Below, piece by piece: positions 1 through 9,191 of a stretch of DNA of 23,380 bases. The DNA lies in contig CAUDNR010000555.1 of NCBI GenBank assembly GCA_958430865.1, positions 1-23,380 on the forward strand, read 5' to 3'. A program made the translations under genes and the position numbers. Position 1 is the first letter of the stretch, and every line of letters starts with the position of its first letter. A model generated the notes under the pieces. It worked only from the letters and a program-made list of their open reading frames with translations. It made no database searches and was not told the DNA's origin. This DNA comes from Entrophospora sp. SA101 (lineage: Eukaryota; Glomeromycota; Glomeromycetes; Entrophosporales; Entrophosporaceae).

Positions 1-84
1 TTCCAATTATGCCTTGCACAATTTGAAATGATTTATTTTCTTATTTATTATACAATATTGTAAGTATTATTAATGCCTGTCCTT

Positions 85-370
85 TTTAAGAAAACATTAG
101 GGACGGGCAGTAATGGCACAGTAACCCGTCCCTTTTTCACCCGTCCTTTTCAAGATTTCCCCAATGAATAATAGAAAAGGACGGGGGACAGGTTGCTGTG
201 CCTTGACCCACGCCATGCCCATCCCTCATAATTGCCCGTCCTTTTTTAATTATTTTGAAAAACACCCGTACCATTGCCCATCCTTTTCCAGTATTAAAGG
301 GCCAAACGTGAAAAGGACGGGGGACAGGTTCAAGCCACACCTGCCCGTCCCCCATCCTTTTCATGTGTCC
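85..370. repeat. GC-rich cluster of CCCGTCC / GGACGGG motifs
   Basis: Within about 280 bp the motif CCCGTCC, or its complement GGACGGG, occurs at least seven times in both orientations, often extended to AAAAGGACGGGGGACAGG or CCCGTCCTTTT. Two near-identical 18-bp copies start near 174 and 309. Facing copies could form hairpins, for example the pair near 139 and 176. The base composition is far above the AT-rich surroundings. Long open frames exist on both strands here, but they follow from the repeat and show no protein-like pattern. It is probably a dispersed repeat or part of a mobile element whose ends are not visible. Confidence 0.75.
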
Positions 371-399
371 CTTCATTTTTTGTTTAACTTTTTGTATCA

Positions 400-599
400 T
401 CATGTTCCTCTTAGAGCATAAAGACTAACTTCGCCTTTGTCATTAATAGACTGACCAGTAACATGCCAGATTTTTAATTTAAGCTCTCCTTTGATTGTTC
501 TTTTTCTTGATATTTATCAGCTAACTGCTTTTCTAAATCAGCAATTTTGTTTAATAGTTCTTTATTTGCTTGTTGTTTTTCATTTATTATGTTTTTCAT
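400..599 (-). pseudogene. Small coiled-coil ORF remnant
   Basis: From an ATG at 599-597 the minus strand encodes 41 residues, stopping at 474-476. They are rich in Lys, Glu and Gln with a heptad-like spacing of Leu and Ile (LLNKIADLEKQLADK), as in a coiled coil. After this stop a different frame continues with a protein-like stretch (IWHVTGQSINDKGEVSLYAL) and stops at 402-400. One indel near 480 would join the two. I do not recognise the family. It may be the 3' end of a longer multicopy gene. It sits right beside the GC-rich repeat cluster, so it may be part of the same repeat unit. Confidence 0.35.
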
Positions 600-818
600 G
601 ATTTACTTGCTTGTTCATTTTTTTATTTATTTATTTAATATACTTATATCCTTTTTATGAGGGTATATTAAGTATATAAATTATTTTAGTACTTCTTTGC
701 TTTAAAAGTGGAAAAAGCTACAATATTTGTCAAAAGATTAAACTTATTAAACTTAATGACAGTGAGGGATAAATTAACAAGTGATGAAGTCATTAGAGGT
801 GATTTTATCCTAAATATT

Positions 819-1404
819 TTATTCATTGCCAGTATAGATTGGTCTTGGACAAGTAATATCTTTAAATTCATCTCTAACAAATGGATGAATATTATGATAT
901 TCTTGCCTCTTATAATCCAAAGGAGGTGGTGTTAAAACTAAAATAGATAAAGCTTCAATCTCTTCAAGAATTTCTGCTTTCTTGGTTTTCAATAAATTGA
1001 AATCAGCAAAAGATCCATTAGCAACTTCTTGAACTTTCATTGTGCCAAGATTAGATGCTTCAAAAAGAAAATGTTGATATCTTTGCAAGCCATTTAGCTT
1101 AAAATAAATTCCCAAAATAGACTTGATATCTAAGTATTGAAAACCTTTTTCACCTTCATAGCATTGAATTTTATTCAATCCTGCTGGACTAGATCTTTTC
1201 ACCACCTCAACTACATGACCCAGACAATCTACTCTTGTTTTTCTATAGATTTTTAATCATGCCAAAATTACCATCACATTTGAATTTGGTATGTTCTGGA
1301 CCATGAAATTTAATTCAATACTTTGTAATAACCACAAATTACCAAATATAAATAAAATCAAATTGTTACATTATTTTTATTTTGTCCACCAGCATTATCA
1401 CAGG
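819..1404 (-). pseudogene. Transposase-like gene, C-terminal half, cut off by a hAT insertion
   Basis: On the minus strand, directly after the hAT element, the sequence encodes CDNAGGQNKNN, then after stops and indels HTKFKCDGNFG and RKTRVDCLGHVVEVV. A clean frame from 1205 to 819 follows (128 residues, with SSPAGLNKIQ early and PFVRDEFKDITCPRP near the end). The order 'DN..GQNKN', then 'GHTKF..D..FG.IK', then a proline-rich C-terminus is the pattern I know from a widespread, poorly characterised family of transposase-like ORFs in animals and fungi. I recall this from family knowledge and could not search for it. At least one in-frame stop and two compensating frameshifts lie between 1200 and 1390, so the gene is dead. 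Its 5' half is at 2432-3555. Confidence 0.6.
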
Positions 1405-2423
1405 CAGAGTTGCCTTCTGAAACTCATGAGTTTAGAACTATTTGAAATTAAAACCATTCTAAACTGATTTAAAAAATGAGCCTGAATTCCTAAACTGTTT
1501 TGAAACTCCTAAAAACTACAACCAAACAAATAATTTTAATAAAATAAAAATCATTCATACCCAATGTCGAGTTGTTAGCCTTTTCTAAAATATTATTAAT
1601 TTTTATATCCACACAAACAGTTTCATCTGATAATAATTTAGTACTAAGACAATCTCATGAAGGAGGTTTATAATTTGATCTGAAGTTTTTAACATGTTGA
1701 TGAAAAAAAGGTCTTCAACTATCCTAAAGGGGATACCACAAACCACAAAAGCCTTTAAAGTTGAATGATCCATAATTCCTGCATGTTCTTTTGATAATAT
1801 CTCATCTTTATCCCAAAAATTAGCAAGTGATTGTGTATTTGCTTTATATGCTGTATTTTCTAAAGATTCACTTACACCATCTCTTTCTGCAACAATATAC
1901 ATATATCTTTTTTTGATCTCTTCTTTAATGAATTCGCATTCATGTGCCAAATGGACTTTCAGTTTATTAACAATTCTATTACTCCATTCACAATTACATG
2001 GTTTGCATTTGGCTCCAAAATGTCTTGGATGTTTTGAAGGATAACATCCAAAATGTTGCCAAACTGTATTTTTTGGTCGTCCACCAAGTTTTTTTGAATT
2101 TGATGAACTATTTATATCAACATCAGTATTGTTTGACATTATTGTGATTAAAAAAATTTATATATTCTTAAGAAAGAGGAAAAATTATATTAGAACAAAC
2201 AAGAAAATTATAATATTTTTAAACTAAACCAATGAATTAATTGTCAGGATAATAATATCAAAATAAAATGAACTTTGATAAAAACTTTGGTCAATAATCA
2301 TGGTTACACATCATATGTCATAAAATCAGTTTAGGAGTTTTGAAAACGGTAGGAGTTTCGAAAGTAGTTTAGGGTTTCTAAACTAGTTTAGAAAAGAGGT
2401 TAGAGTTTAGAAAGGCAACTCTA
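1405..2423 (-). mobile_element. hAT-family DNA transposon, internally deleted
   Basis: The 1019-bp element starts CAGAGTTGCC and ends GGCAACTCTA, giving imperfect 10-bp terminal inverted repeats of hAT type. It is flanked by an 8-bp target duplication with one mismatch: ATCACAGG at 1397-1404 and ATCACAAG at 2424-2431. Subterminal regions (1425-1520 and 2325-2410) are packed with TTTAG(G/A)A and AGTTT repeats in both orientations, typical of hAT transposase-binding zones. The interior holds only the N-terminal part of a BED-finger transposase. The catalytic region is gone, so the copy cannot move by itself. Removing it rejoins the flanking transposase-like reading frame. Confidence 0.85.
1540..2139 (-). 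pseudogene. hAT transposase N-terminal fragment with BED zinc finger
   Basis: An ATG at 2139-2137 opens a 178-residue frame. Residues about 20-70 form a BED-type zinc finger: W27 and F30, C45-x2-C48, then H63-x4-C68. At 127-151 is the conserved hAT block containing FVVCGIPFRIVED and FFINMLK. Beyond about residue 152 the frame drifts. The expected continuation is found in another frame (PPS, a stop, then LSTKLLSDETVCVDIKINNI and NNSTLG) down to about 1540. One frameshift and one nonsense codon are therefore present. The DDE catalytic core, normally several hundred residues further on, is deleted. It lies inside the 1405-2423 element and in the same direction as the host pseudogene. Confidence 0.8.
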
Positions 2424-2431
2424 ATCACAAG

Positions 2432-3555
2432 TAATCTTTAAATGTTTTTCACCTTTATTCAGTTTCTTAATTCCATCAAAAATCATGCTAAGAGTGCCAT
2501 TAGGTCCTTTACCTATAATTCATCTTCATTAAGAACATAATTGATTTGTTCCCTCACTGCTTCATCTTGAATGAACTTTACATGGACTAAGGTAATAGAT
2601 TTTACTTACTTGTTGATCTAAATGTGGTACATGAATATTTTGGGCTCAATCATAACTATAATGAGCAGTAGCATCAATGCTGCAATAATGTGTTTTACCT
2701 TTTGAATAATTTTGATCAACTAATTTTCTTTGTTCTTCTGCTAATTTGGTATTTTTATTATAATAGTTTCTTTCTAGTTTAGCCTTGGACAGATGTTCTT
2801 TAAATTTTTGAGTAATTCTTTAGCTTCTTCCTCTTGGTGAGCATTATAATGTAAACCATCTCTAAAATGTTGACAAGTATTGCACAGGTCAGTCTTTGGA
2901 TTCATGATTTGAATTTCTGGTGTCAATTGATGTCATAATTTTCATATTTTAAGGATTTCAATTTGTTATCTTCTTCCAAACCAATTAGAAAGTCTCTGTG
3001 CACTGATTTATAACTCATTTCAGCTGGTAAGAATGTAATTGATTGAGTTATTCCATTGTTACTTTTTCCTGGACTTGATAATACATGGACTTCAGTATAA
3101 TTTTCTAGAAAATTCTTTGCTATTTCTGCAACATTTTATCAATCACCATCTTAGTTTTCCATTGAGGCATCCTTTAATATTACCATGAATTCTTGGTAAA
3201 AGACCATTGCTTATTAGGTGATTTCTGATATTTTCAAAATAAGTCCTACCAATTCCCAACATATTGAGATAAGTTTCTTGACAAAGTAGTGTATTGTGAT
3301 CCCAATGGTAGAAAGTTCTTTTATTAGATCTAATTTTCTTCTTAAGGTGTCTACTGGTGCTTACTGTCCCTCCATCCATTGCTTTAAGTTGGGCCATCAA
3401 AAATATGTCTTGCTCTGTTTTAGAAAGAGCTTGAAAGGATTCTCTTAATTCTGCAAATTCTTCCTTAGGGATTCTTGAAGAACAACTACATTTACTAAAA
3501 AATCAATGGCCTTTTCATATTCATAAGAACTATTATATTTATTATTATTTTTCAT
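2432..3555 (-). pseudogene. Transposase-like gene, N-terminal half
   Basis: A possible start ATG is at 3555-3553. After a one-base slip in a T run near 3500 the minus strand encodes KCSCSSRIPKEEFAELRESF, LSKTEQDIFLMAQL and, at 3143-3400, an open 85-residue stretch with CQETYLNMLGIGRTYFENI and GLLPRIHGN. Further on come CNTCQHF (about 2890), KTHYCSIDATAHYSYD (about 2690), IHVPHLDQQ, GKGPNGTLSMIFDG and ITCD, where the hAT element interrupts. Several stops and frameshifts show decay. The motif order (CxxTC, then THYCSIDATAHYS, then GKGPN, then CDN.GGQNKN) matches the same uncharacterised transposase-like family as the distal half. The GTAAGT near 2610 could be an intron donor. Confidence 0.6.
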
Positions 3556-4632
3556 ATACCTATAACCCTATATATATAATTTTATGTTCACTTTGTAGGT
3601 TTTTATTTCAAAATAAATTGGCCAAAATCCTACTTATATAGACAAAAAAATGATCAATCAAAGTAATGCCTTATTTCTATCTGTAAATTCTTTTAAAGCT
3701 AATACTAAGCATACAAATTACATTGGAAACATGAAAAACTTCTTTATTTTTAAAAATTAAAGAACAGTTTTATCAATCAATGTAATAAAAATTTGATCAA
3801 GTATTTTTATATGTATATATTAATCAATAAAAATTTGAAATAAATTTTTCATGTTCATTTATAATATCTATCATCTAGCAAAGAGGTTTTAATCTCTTTT
3901 ATAAAGTATGCAAAAAATGTTACAGCAAAGAAAATATAAAGTTGTATGTTTTTGATTAGACAAAAAACATTTAACCACTTCCTGTAAAAAAGAAAAGGTA
4001 GACATTATAGAAACACTTATGCAACATAATAGCAATAAAATAAAGAGAATTGAATGATGAATACCACTTACAGACAAATTTTTTTGTTGCTACCCAGACC
4101 ACTAACTTGCATTGCAGGGTCCATTATTATTATGTAAATTTATTTTCGCATATCATAGATAATAAAGCTAACCAATAGAAACTGATGGACAAATTGGTTC
4201 AAACAATTTCGATTCAATCAATGTTAATCCTCCTAAATTAAGAAGTACACTAATAATAGAAAAATAATTTATAAAGAATAAAATGAGAATTGATTTCGAA
4301 ATTTTGGAGGTGAAAATACAGTTAAATGATTAAATATGAAATCGGGATTTTTTTCGCCTTGTGTTTATCGTCAGCTCCAATATGACCTCAAACTCTAGAA
4401 GATTGACAAATGACCTAATTTTTGGTCAAATAAAAAATATCTAAAACACTACAAGATGAATTATGCAACATTTATTCTTAGAATTTATTTTTATGTTCAA
4501 TTTTTGATGAATCAAATCATTAAAATACAAGATAATGAAAGAGCAATAAAAGTGATTATTGGAAAATTATTTAAATTTTATATTATAGTATTATTTTATT
4601 TAAAACATTATTTACGTGATTTTTTGTTTAAT
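3556..4632. other. AT-rich stretch without recognisable genes
   Basis: I see no convincing coding pattern on either strand. The open stretches at 3889-4077 (minus) and 4456-4662 (plus) have the Ile/Phe/Tyr/Asn/Lys-heavy composition expected from random AT-rich DNA. Short AATCAAT(A/C)AAAA-like sequences recur between 3650 and 3840, which may be residual repeats. Confidence 0.5.
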
Positions 4633-4865
4633 TTAATCACTATTGTAAGTTGGAATTATTAAAAGTTTAGAAACCCCATGTTTAGAAACTTTGTGTGAAT
4701 GGATTTCGCTTTCTTCAACTTGTATAATCATTTCGTTTGTTTCTTTTAATATTTTATTTATGTTGTATAAATGAATTATTAACATTACCATTTTCTTACG
4801 AAACGATTTGTCACTGTCTTCATCGATTGGGATCTCCAAACACTTTAATCTCCTAACACGATATA
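4633..4865 (-). pseudogene. Unrecognised coding remnant
   Basis: The minus strand reads LYRVRRLKCLEIPIDEDSD then KSFRKKM. After a possible short intron (GTAATG donor near 4793, acceptor ending AAAAG near 4750) it continues TNEMIIQVEESEIHSHKVSK. The charged, mixed composition is more protein-like than the surrounding noise. I do not recognise the family. It may be an exon of a decayed gene. Confidence 0.3.
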
Positions 4866-4993
4866 ATGGAAAGTATTAATTAATATTAAAAAGGTTAAGA
4901 ATTAAAAAATGGTTGAAGTAAATAATATTATACTTCCTATATATATGTAAGAGAACCATTGGTATTTTTTTTCCGGTCAACAAATGGAGAATT

Positions 4994-5152
4994 ATGAAAA
5001 CTAAAGGTCCAACGAATTATATGGAAAATTTTATTGTCCCATTTGAGACACTTCATTCCTATCATGAACTTGTAGAAGCTATAGAATCGCATGTATATGT
5101 ACCCTTTGTGGAGTCAGGAAAGTCATTGACTTTACATTACCTAGAAAATTAG
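4994..5152 (+). CDS. Short unrecognised ORF (52 residues)
   Basis: The frame from ATG at 4994 to TAG at 5152 encodes 52 residues with a balanced, protein-like composition: MKTKGPTNYMENFIVPFETL at the start, later HELVEAIESHVYVPFV, ending LTLHYLEN. It has no signal peptide or membrane segment and no cysteines. It could be an exon of a decayed gene or a small protein; nothing nearby explains it. Confidence 0.35.
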   Translation: MKTKGPTNYMENFIVPFETLHSYHELVEAIESHVYVPFVESGKSLTLHYLEN

Positions 5153-5164
5153 GATGTTAGCCGT

Positions 5165-5735
5165 TTAAAAAATCCTTAACCGGATAAAGATCCACTTTGC
5201 TCCTTTGTGGCCATACTTATGTTGTAATCCCTATAAAAAAAAATTTTTAAAAATAGCAATTTTTTAAAATCATTATAATTTATAAAATAACTCACCATTG
5301 GTAGGATAACCAAAAATACGAAATTTTTAATGGGTGCAACCCCATCATGTGACCAAGTCGCTTCCAATATATTTTCATGAGTTTTATACAATTTTTTTTT
5401 TTAAGTTCATAAAGCAAGATAATAAATTTTGTGCCGCCTCAAGGAAGTTAAATAAATTATTGTTATCAAAGAATTTCATAGGGATTTCCATAACGTCCTT
5501 TTTTTTCTAAATATAAGTTTACAAATTCTAATAGATCGTTTGGCGAGATATAATGTCAAAACCTTGATTTACTTCATCCCATAAGTTGAAATGTGTAGTC
5601 ATTCAATTAGATCAGGATGTAAATTCATAACATCAATTATCCCAGATAATAGGGGATTATTATTGCTGATCATAAAAGACCCAATCGATTCGGAGATAAC
5701 TTTAACCACCAATGGAATATTTTTAAAATGTAACT
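5165..5735 (-). pseudogene. Decayed multi-exon gene of unknown family
   Basis: Coming from the right, the minus strand shows successive protein-like blocks in shifting frames: IPLVVKVISESIGSFMIS and NPLLSGIIDVMNLHPDLIE (about 5735-5615), NLWDEVNQGFDI, SPNDLLEFVNLYLEKKGRYG (about 5550-5490), LFNFLEAAQNLLS, and HENILEATWSHDGVAPIKNF (about 5370-5310). A good intron (donor GTGAGT near 5294, acceptor TTTATAG near 5228) then leads to GLQHKYGHKGAKWIFIRL and a stop at 5167-5165. Stops and frame changes between blocks mean it is probably no longer functional, although undetected introns could explain some of them. I do not recognise the family. Confidence 0.4.
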
Positions 5736-5958
5736 AAAAAACGATAGAAAATAATAAGAATTATTATCGAGAATGTGTATAATTGAGAAAAAGCTTGTAA
5801 ATTAATCATATGTCTTTAATAAAACAAACATGACATAACTATTAATCATTTCCTTGTATGTGAATGTCTCCATCCATCAAATATTCATGAATAATAAATT
5901 TGATGTTGATCACAGGTGTCAGATTTAATTAAAATTTCATATCACCAACAAGCAAGCG

Positions 5959-6162
5959 TTGTGCTTTCACACGCCTCATAACTGTTTATTTTCTCCCACA
6001 GGTGAAACAATTGAACAAGTTGGTAGGCTTTGGACAAAACTTTTCCTATCTTTTCCTCGGACCAGGCTGGATGCCACCATATGGGCGTTGATTGCTGGTG
6101 AGGTTCAGCATTTGTGTGATACTTGCTTTGTGTTATACCCCTCTAGAATAAAGTTGATTTAA
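5959..6162 (+). pseudogene. Exon-like fragment, possibly alkylglycerol-monooxygenase-like
   Basis: A strong acceptor (TTTTCTCCCACAG, ending at 6000) precedes a stretch open in two frames. One frame reads GETIEQVGRLWTKLFLSF and onward to a stop at 6160. The other reads VKQLNKLVGFGQNFSYLFLG then PGWMPPYGR before a stop. The second frame carries GPGW with upstream Lys and aromatic residues, a pattern found in the C-terminal half of fatty-acid-hydroxylase-type alkylglycerol monooxygenases. The similarity covers only about 30 residues and is weak. No other exons of such a gene are visible, so it is either a lone remnant or a chance resemblance. Confidence 0.3.
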
Positions 6163-6856
6163 ATAACAAATTCAGTTAGTCAAACAAAAATTAAGAGAAA
6201 CAGAATTTATGATGATTATACAAAAAAAACACTATTTTACAACTTTCCTCTTAAGGGTAGAGGGAATCACGTGGTATATTTAATAGTAAACAATGGCTCA
6301 AAAAAAATAATGTCGATCATCATAAATAACAATAATAACGTAATTCAATATTAATATTATAATAATAAAGGCTCCTAATACTATTTTTATTATTATTAAA
6401 TAAAGGCACCAGACTTTAATTCTCCATTCTTTTGAGTATATATCCAAATTTCCACAATGCTTGCAAGTGGATGTTAGTATTAATTTCAATTAATTTTCTA
6501 TGGACATAATAAATATTGTTAAACATAAAATTATTGATTTATTAACAGCATTTCCAATTTTCCAGATTATTTGTTGATATATTCTAACTAATTCACAATG
6601 TGTATTTCTAGCTTCTTTTTTAATTTTTTTACATTCTGATTTGCTTGATAATTCAAGTTTGATATCAAAAGAGCTTGAGAACTTTTAAATGATAAGAGGT
6701 AATCCATTAGGGAGTGTAGATACCACTTTCTCTACTATTCTATGAAAAATAATGCTGAAATTACATATTATCAACAGTAAGAAAATAAAATAATATTTAT
6801 TCTTTTATTATTATAAATATTTGTGTTTGAAAATTATTGTATATATCACTAATTTT

Positions 6857-7399
6857 TTTACACAATAAAGATAGATATAATCTTGTCATGATTACAAATA
6901 ACAAAAACATCCCACTAATGATGATGTTGTGTTGATGAAGAAAATGTTAATATAATAATGCTGAACAAAACACAGTAATAAAATTTTAACTTTTAATTTT
7001 GAAATTTGTTTTACAAATTATTTATTTTATTAATAAAATTTATATATGGTAAATAGTTTAAAAAAAAAGAAAGAAGGTGTTGTTAAATCTAGTATAAAGA
7101 CTAGATCTAAATCAAAAAAATAAGTGTAAAAAATTTACACAATAGGTGGTAATAAAGATAGCTATAATCATGATTACAAATAACAGAAAACATCCTGCTA
7201 ATGACGATGTTGATGAAGAAAATATTAATAATAATAATGCTGAACAAAAGCAGTAATGTAATTTTAATTTTAATTTGAAATTTGTTTTTACAAATTATTT
7301 ATTTTATTAATGAAATTTATATATGGTGAAAAGAAAGAAGGCGTTGTTAAATCTAGTATAAAGACTAGATCTAAATCAAAAAAAAATAAGTGTAAGAAA
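6857..7399 (+). repeat. Tandem duplication, two units of about 270 bp
   Basis: Unit A (6857-7133) and unit B (7134-7399) align along their length: both run from TTTACACAATA through ATGATTACAAATAACA, AATAATGCTGAACAAA and ATTTATTTTATTAAT to CTAGATCTAAATCAAAAAAA. Unit B keeps a short frame from ATG at 7170 (28 residues: HPANDDVDEENINNNNAE in its middle). Both keep a basic stretch (KKEGVVKSSIKTRSKSKK), which unit B prolongs to 7459 or beyond. In unit A the first frame is broken by an indel. The basic segment resembles a nuclear-localisation or DNA-binding tail, but the family is unknown. Confidence 0.8.
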
Positions 7400-7937
7400 T
7401 TAGGTAGATTATTTATTTTAATTATAAATTTGAACAACTATACTGATTATATTCACTTCTACTAAAATATTGTTAGCAAATTCATATTTTTTTATTGTAT
7501 TTTTTTTTTGATTTTTTTTTATACACATATGTATGTTTGCATATATTATCATAAATAAAATCAATTAAAGTTGCCAAAATTACAATTAAAATAAGATACA
7601 TTATTCAATAAATTCAACTAGTGATGATTAGTAATTCATGTTCCATTTTTTACGTTAATAGATAATCAAATGAATTTATCCTTTTGCTAAGATTGAATAA
7701 TTAGGATCTGTGCCTTTAAGAGTTTTAGCCATAATATGTATGATGTACTTCCATTGCATTCAATTGATATGAATCATCATAAATAAAAAGTTTGATTTTG
7801 TTGAAAGAACAATTTATAATTATTTATATAAATGTTTTCAAATGCTGAATAAATAAAATTTTATTACATTATAACTTTACTATCACTATATTCTTTTTAC
7901 ATATAAAACATAAGAAATTAGAAAAATTCCAAGTAAT

Positions 7938-8160
7938 GTTTAGACTCCTCCAGTTAATACTAAGAAATAGGCAGTTTTTACTAAGTAAATGAAACATTAC
8001 TAAGTAGTAAGTAACTTTAGACTAGTAATAATTTGGAATGAATAGCTTATATGAAAGAAATAATACCTTTTACTAAGGGATTAGTATCAGTTACTATGGG
8101 ATTAGTATGGTTTTTTGAAGAAATTAAAAGTTCTTACTAAATTATTTTGTTTGAAATTTT
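7938..8160. repeat. Cluster of TTACTAAG / GGGATTAGTAT short repeats
   Basis: Just inside the right end of the TTAA-flanked element, TTACTAAG or its close variants occur at least four times, together with ACTAGTAA, and GGGATTAGTAT occurs twice 24 bp apart (about 8078 and 8099). Their position suggests subterminal repeats of the element, which in many DNA transposons bind transposase. That role is inference. Confidence 0.45.
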
Positions 8161-8317
8161 ACAAGAAATTAAAGGGGTTTATAATCTACATATGGAAAAA
8201 TTTTGAACCAATTTGGACGTGTTTTGCATAACTTTTATTATGCAACTTCTATAATTCAAATTTTTGAGCCGCCGATCTACATATAAATTGACACGTGATT
8301 CCCCCTACCCTTAACAA

Positions 8318-8760
8318 ATGCAATTTCAGAGCCACCAACCCTGCTCTGAATTGTAACCTCCTGTTGCTTAAAACAAGCCGCAGATTCTCATTGCTTTGAT
8401 TGATCTAGATGTTTATGCACACCTAATATCACAACTCTTCAAAATGCTGCAGAGTTGCGACTTGGTCACAGAGCCATCCTTACCCTAGAGTAGGATCATT
8501 GCAGGTAACTTTTCGGCTAACGTGCCAGCAGCCTTCTCTGGTCTGGTGCTGTAAGGGAAAATTAGTGAAAGCATCATTGACAATTGATGCAGTTTTGGTA
8601 AACTCCATAGCAGAGCGACCCCCCCTGGAATTTAGTTGCAACATTGTATCATCGGGGGAGGCAAGTCAGATTAGCCTTATGTACACAAAGAAGATGAGAA
8701 TTACTGTAATGTGTTCAAGGTAGCATGCGTGCTTCAACACCTGCTATTTTCCGATAATCA
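8318..8760. other. GC-elevated island with uncertain coding remnants
   Basis: These 440 bp are visibly richer in G and C than everything around them, with runs such as GCGACCCCCCCTGG and TCGGGGGAGGC. The plus strand is open from 8499 to 8723 (74 residues). The minus strand is open over an overlapping stretch and reads more like protein: MLQLNSRGGRSAMEF, NDAFTNFPLQHQTREG, CWHVSRKVTCNDPTLG (to a stop near 8490), then further left NENLRLVLSNRRLQFRAG. I do not recognise either. It abuts the outer TTAA of the neighbouring element. Possibilities are a fragment of another transposon, a transferred segment, or a captured gene piece. Confidence 0.5.
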
Positions 8761-9191
8761 AACATTGCATTTCGAATTGTTTCTTTTTCAACAGTCAGTG
8801 CTGCCTTGACATCTTGTAATTATATATTAATAATAGTATTATTATTACGATTACACAAAGCAAAATATTATCAATGAAAATTTTGTAATTACCCAGCAAG
8901 ATCTGCTCCACGTTTTGATTCCAATTAAAATATTTATAAACTAAAATAAAAGACACCTCATACATATCAATACAAATAAAAAAAGTACCTCTGGTTAGTT
9001 ATTAACACGTATTCCTTAGGAGATCCAAACCAAACCAAACAAATCAAACAACAACACTCATGTTGGACTCTGTCAAAATAAATTGTTTTTCCAAAAAAAA
9101 AAAAAACCAATTCGCGTCTGTCCTACCTAAAAAAAAACAATAATTAATGTGTATGCATCGATCTAATCACAAACTTCTTTTTTTTATAAAG
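8761..9191. other. No gene seen; AT-rich spacer
   Basis: Nothing supportable on either strand. It contains A runs (about 9094-9107 and 9129-9138) and CCAAACCAAACCAAAC-like direct repeats near 9025-9050. Confidence 0.5.

Larger units (their letters stand above)
6255..8310. mobile_element. 2.06-kb element with TTAA target sites and inverted termini
   Basis: The left end GGGTAGAGGGAATCACGTG (6255-6273) and the right end CACGTGATTCCCCCTACCC (8292-8310) are inverted repeats with one mismatch in 19. Similarity goes further inward: both ends carry GGCTCAAAAA about 25-30 bp later. TTAA lies directly outside both ends (6251-6254 and 8311-8314), the target duplication used by piggyBac and Kolobok elements. 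The GGG start argues mildly for Kolobok. I find no complete transposase. The interior is very AT-rich, with a minus-strand fragment (SKSECKKIKKEARNTHCELV near 6600-6680) and the tandem duplication at 6857-7399. It is probably a non-autonomous copy. Confidence 0.7.

Noticed and set aside
137..421. Overlapping open frames of 85-88 residues on both strands near the window start
   Set aside because: They coincide with the GC-rich repeat cluster, their translations repeat with the motif, and neither shows domain features.
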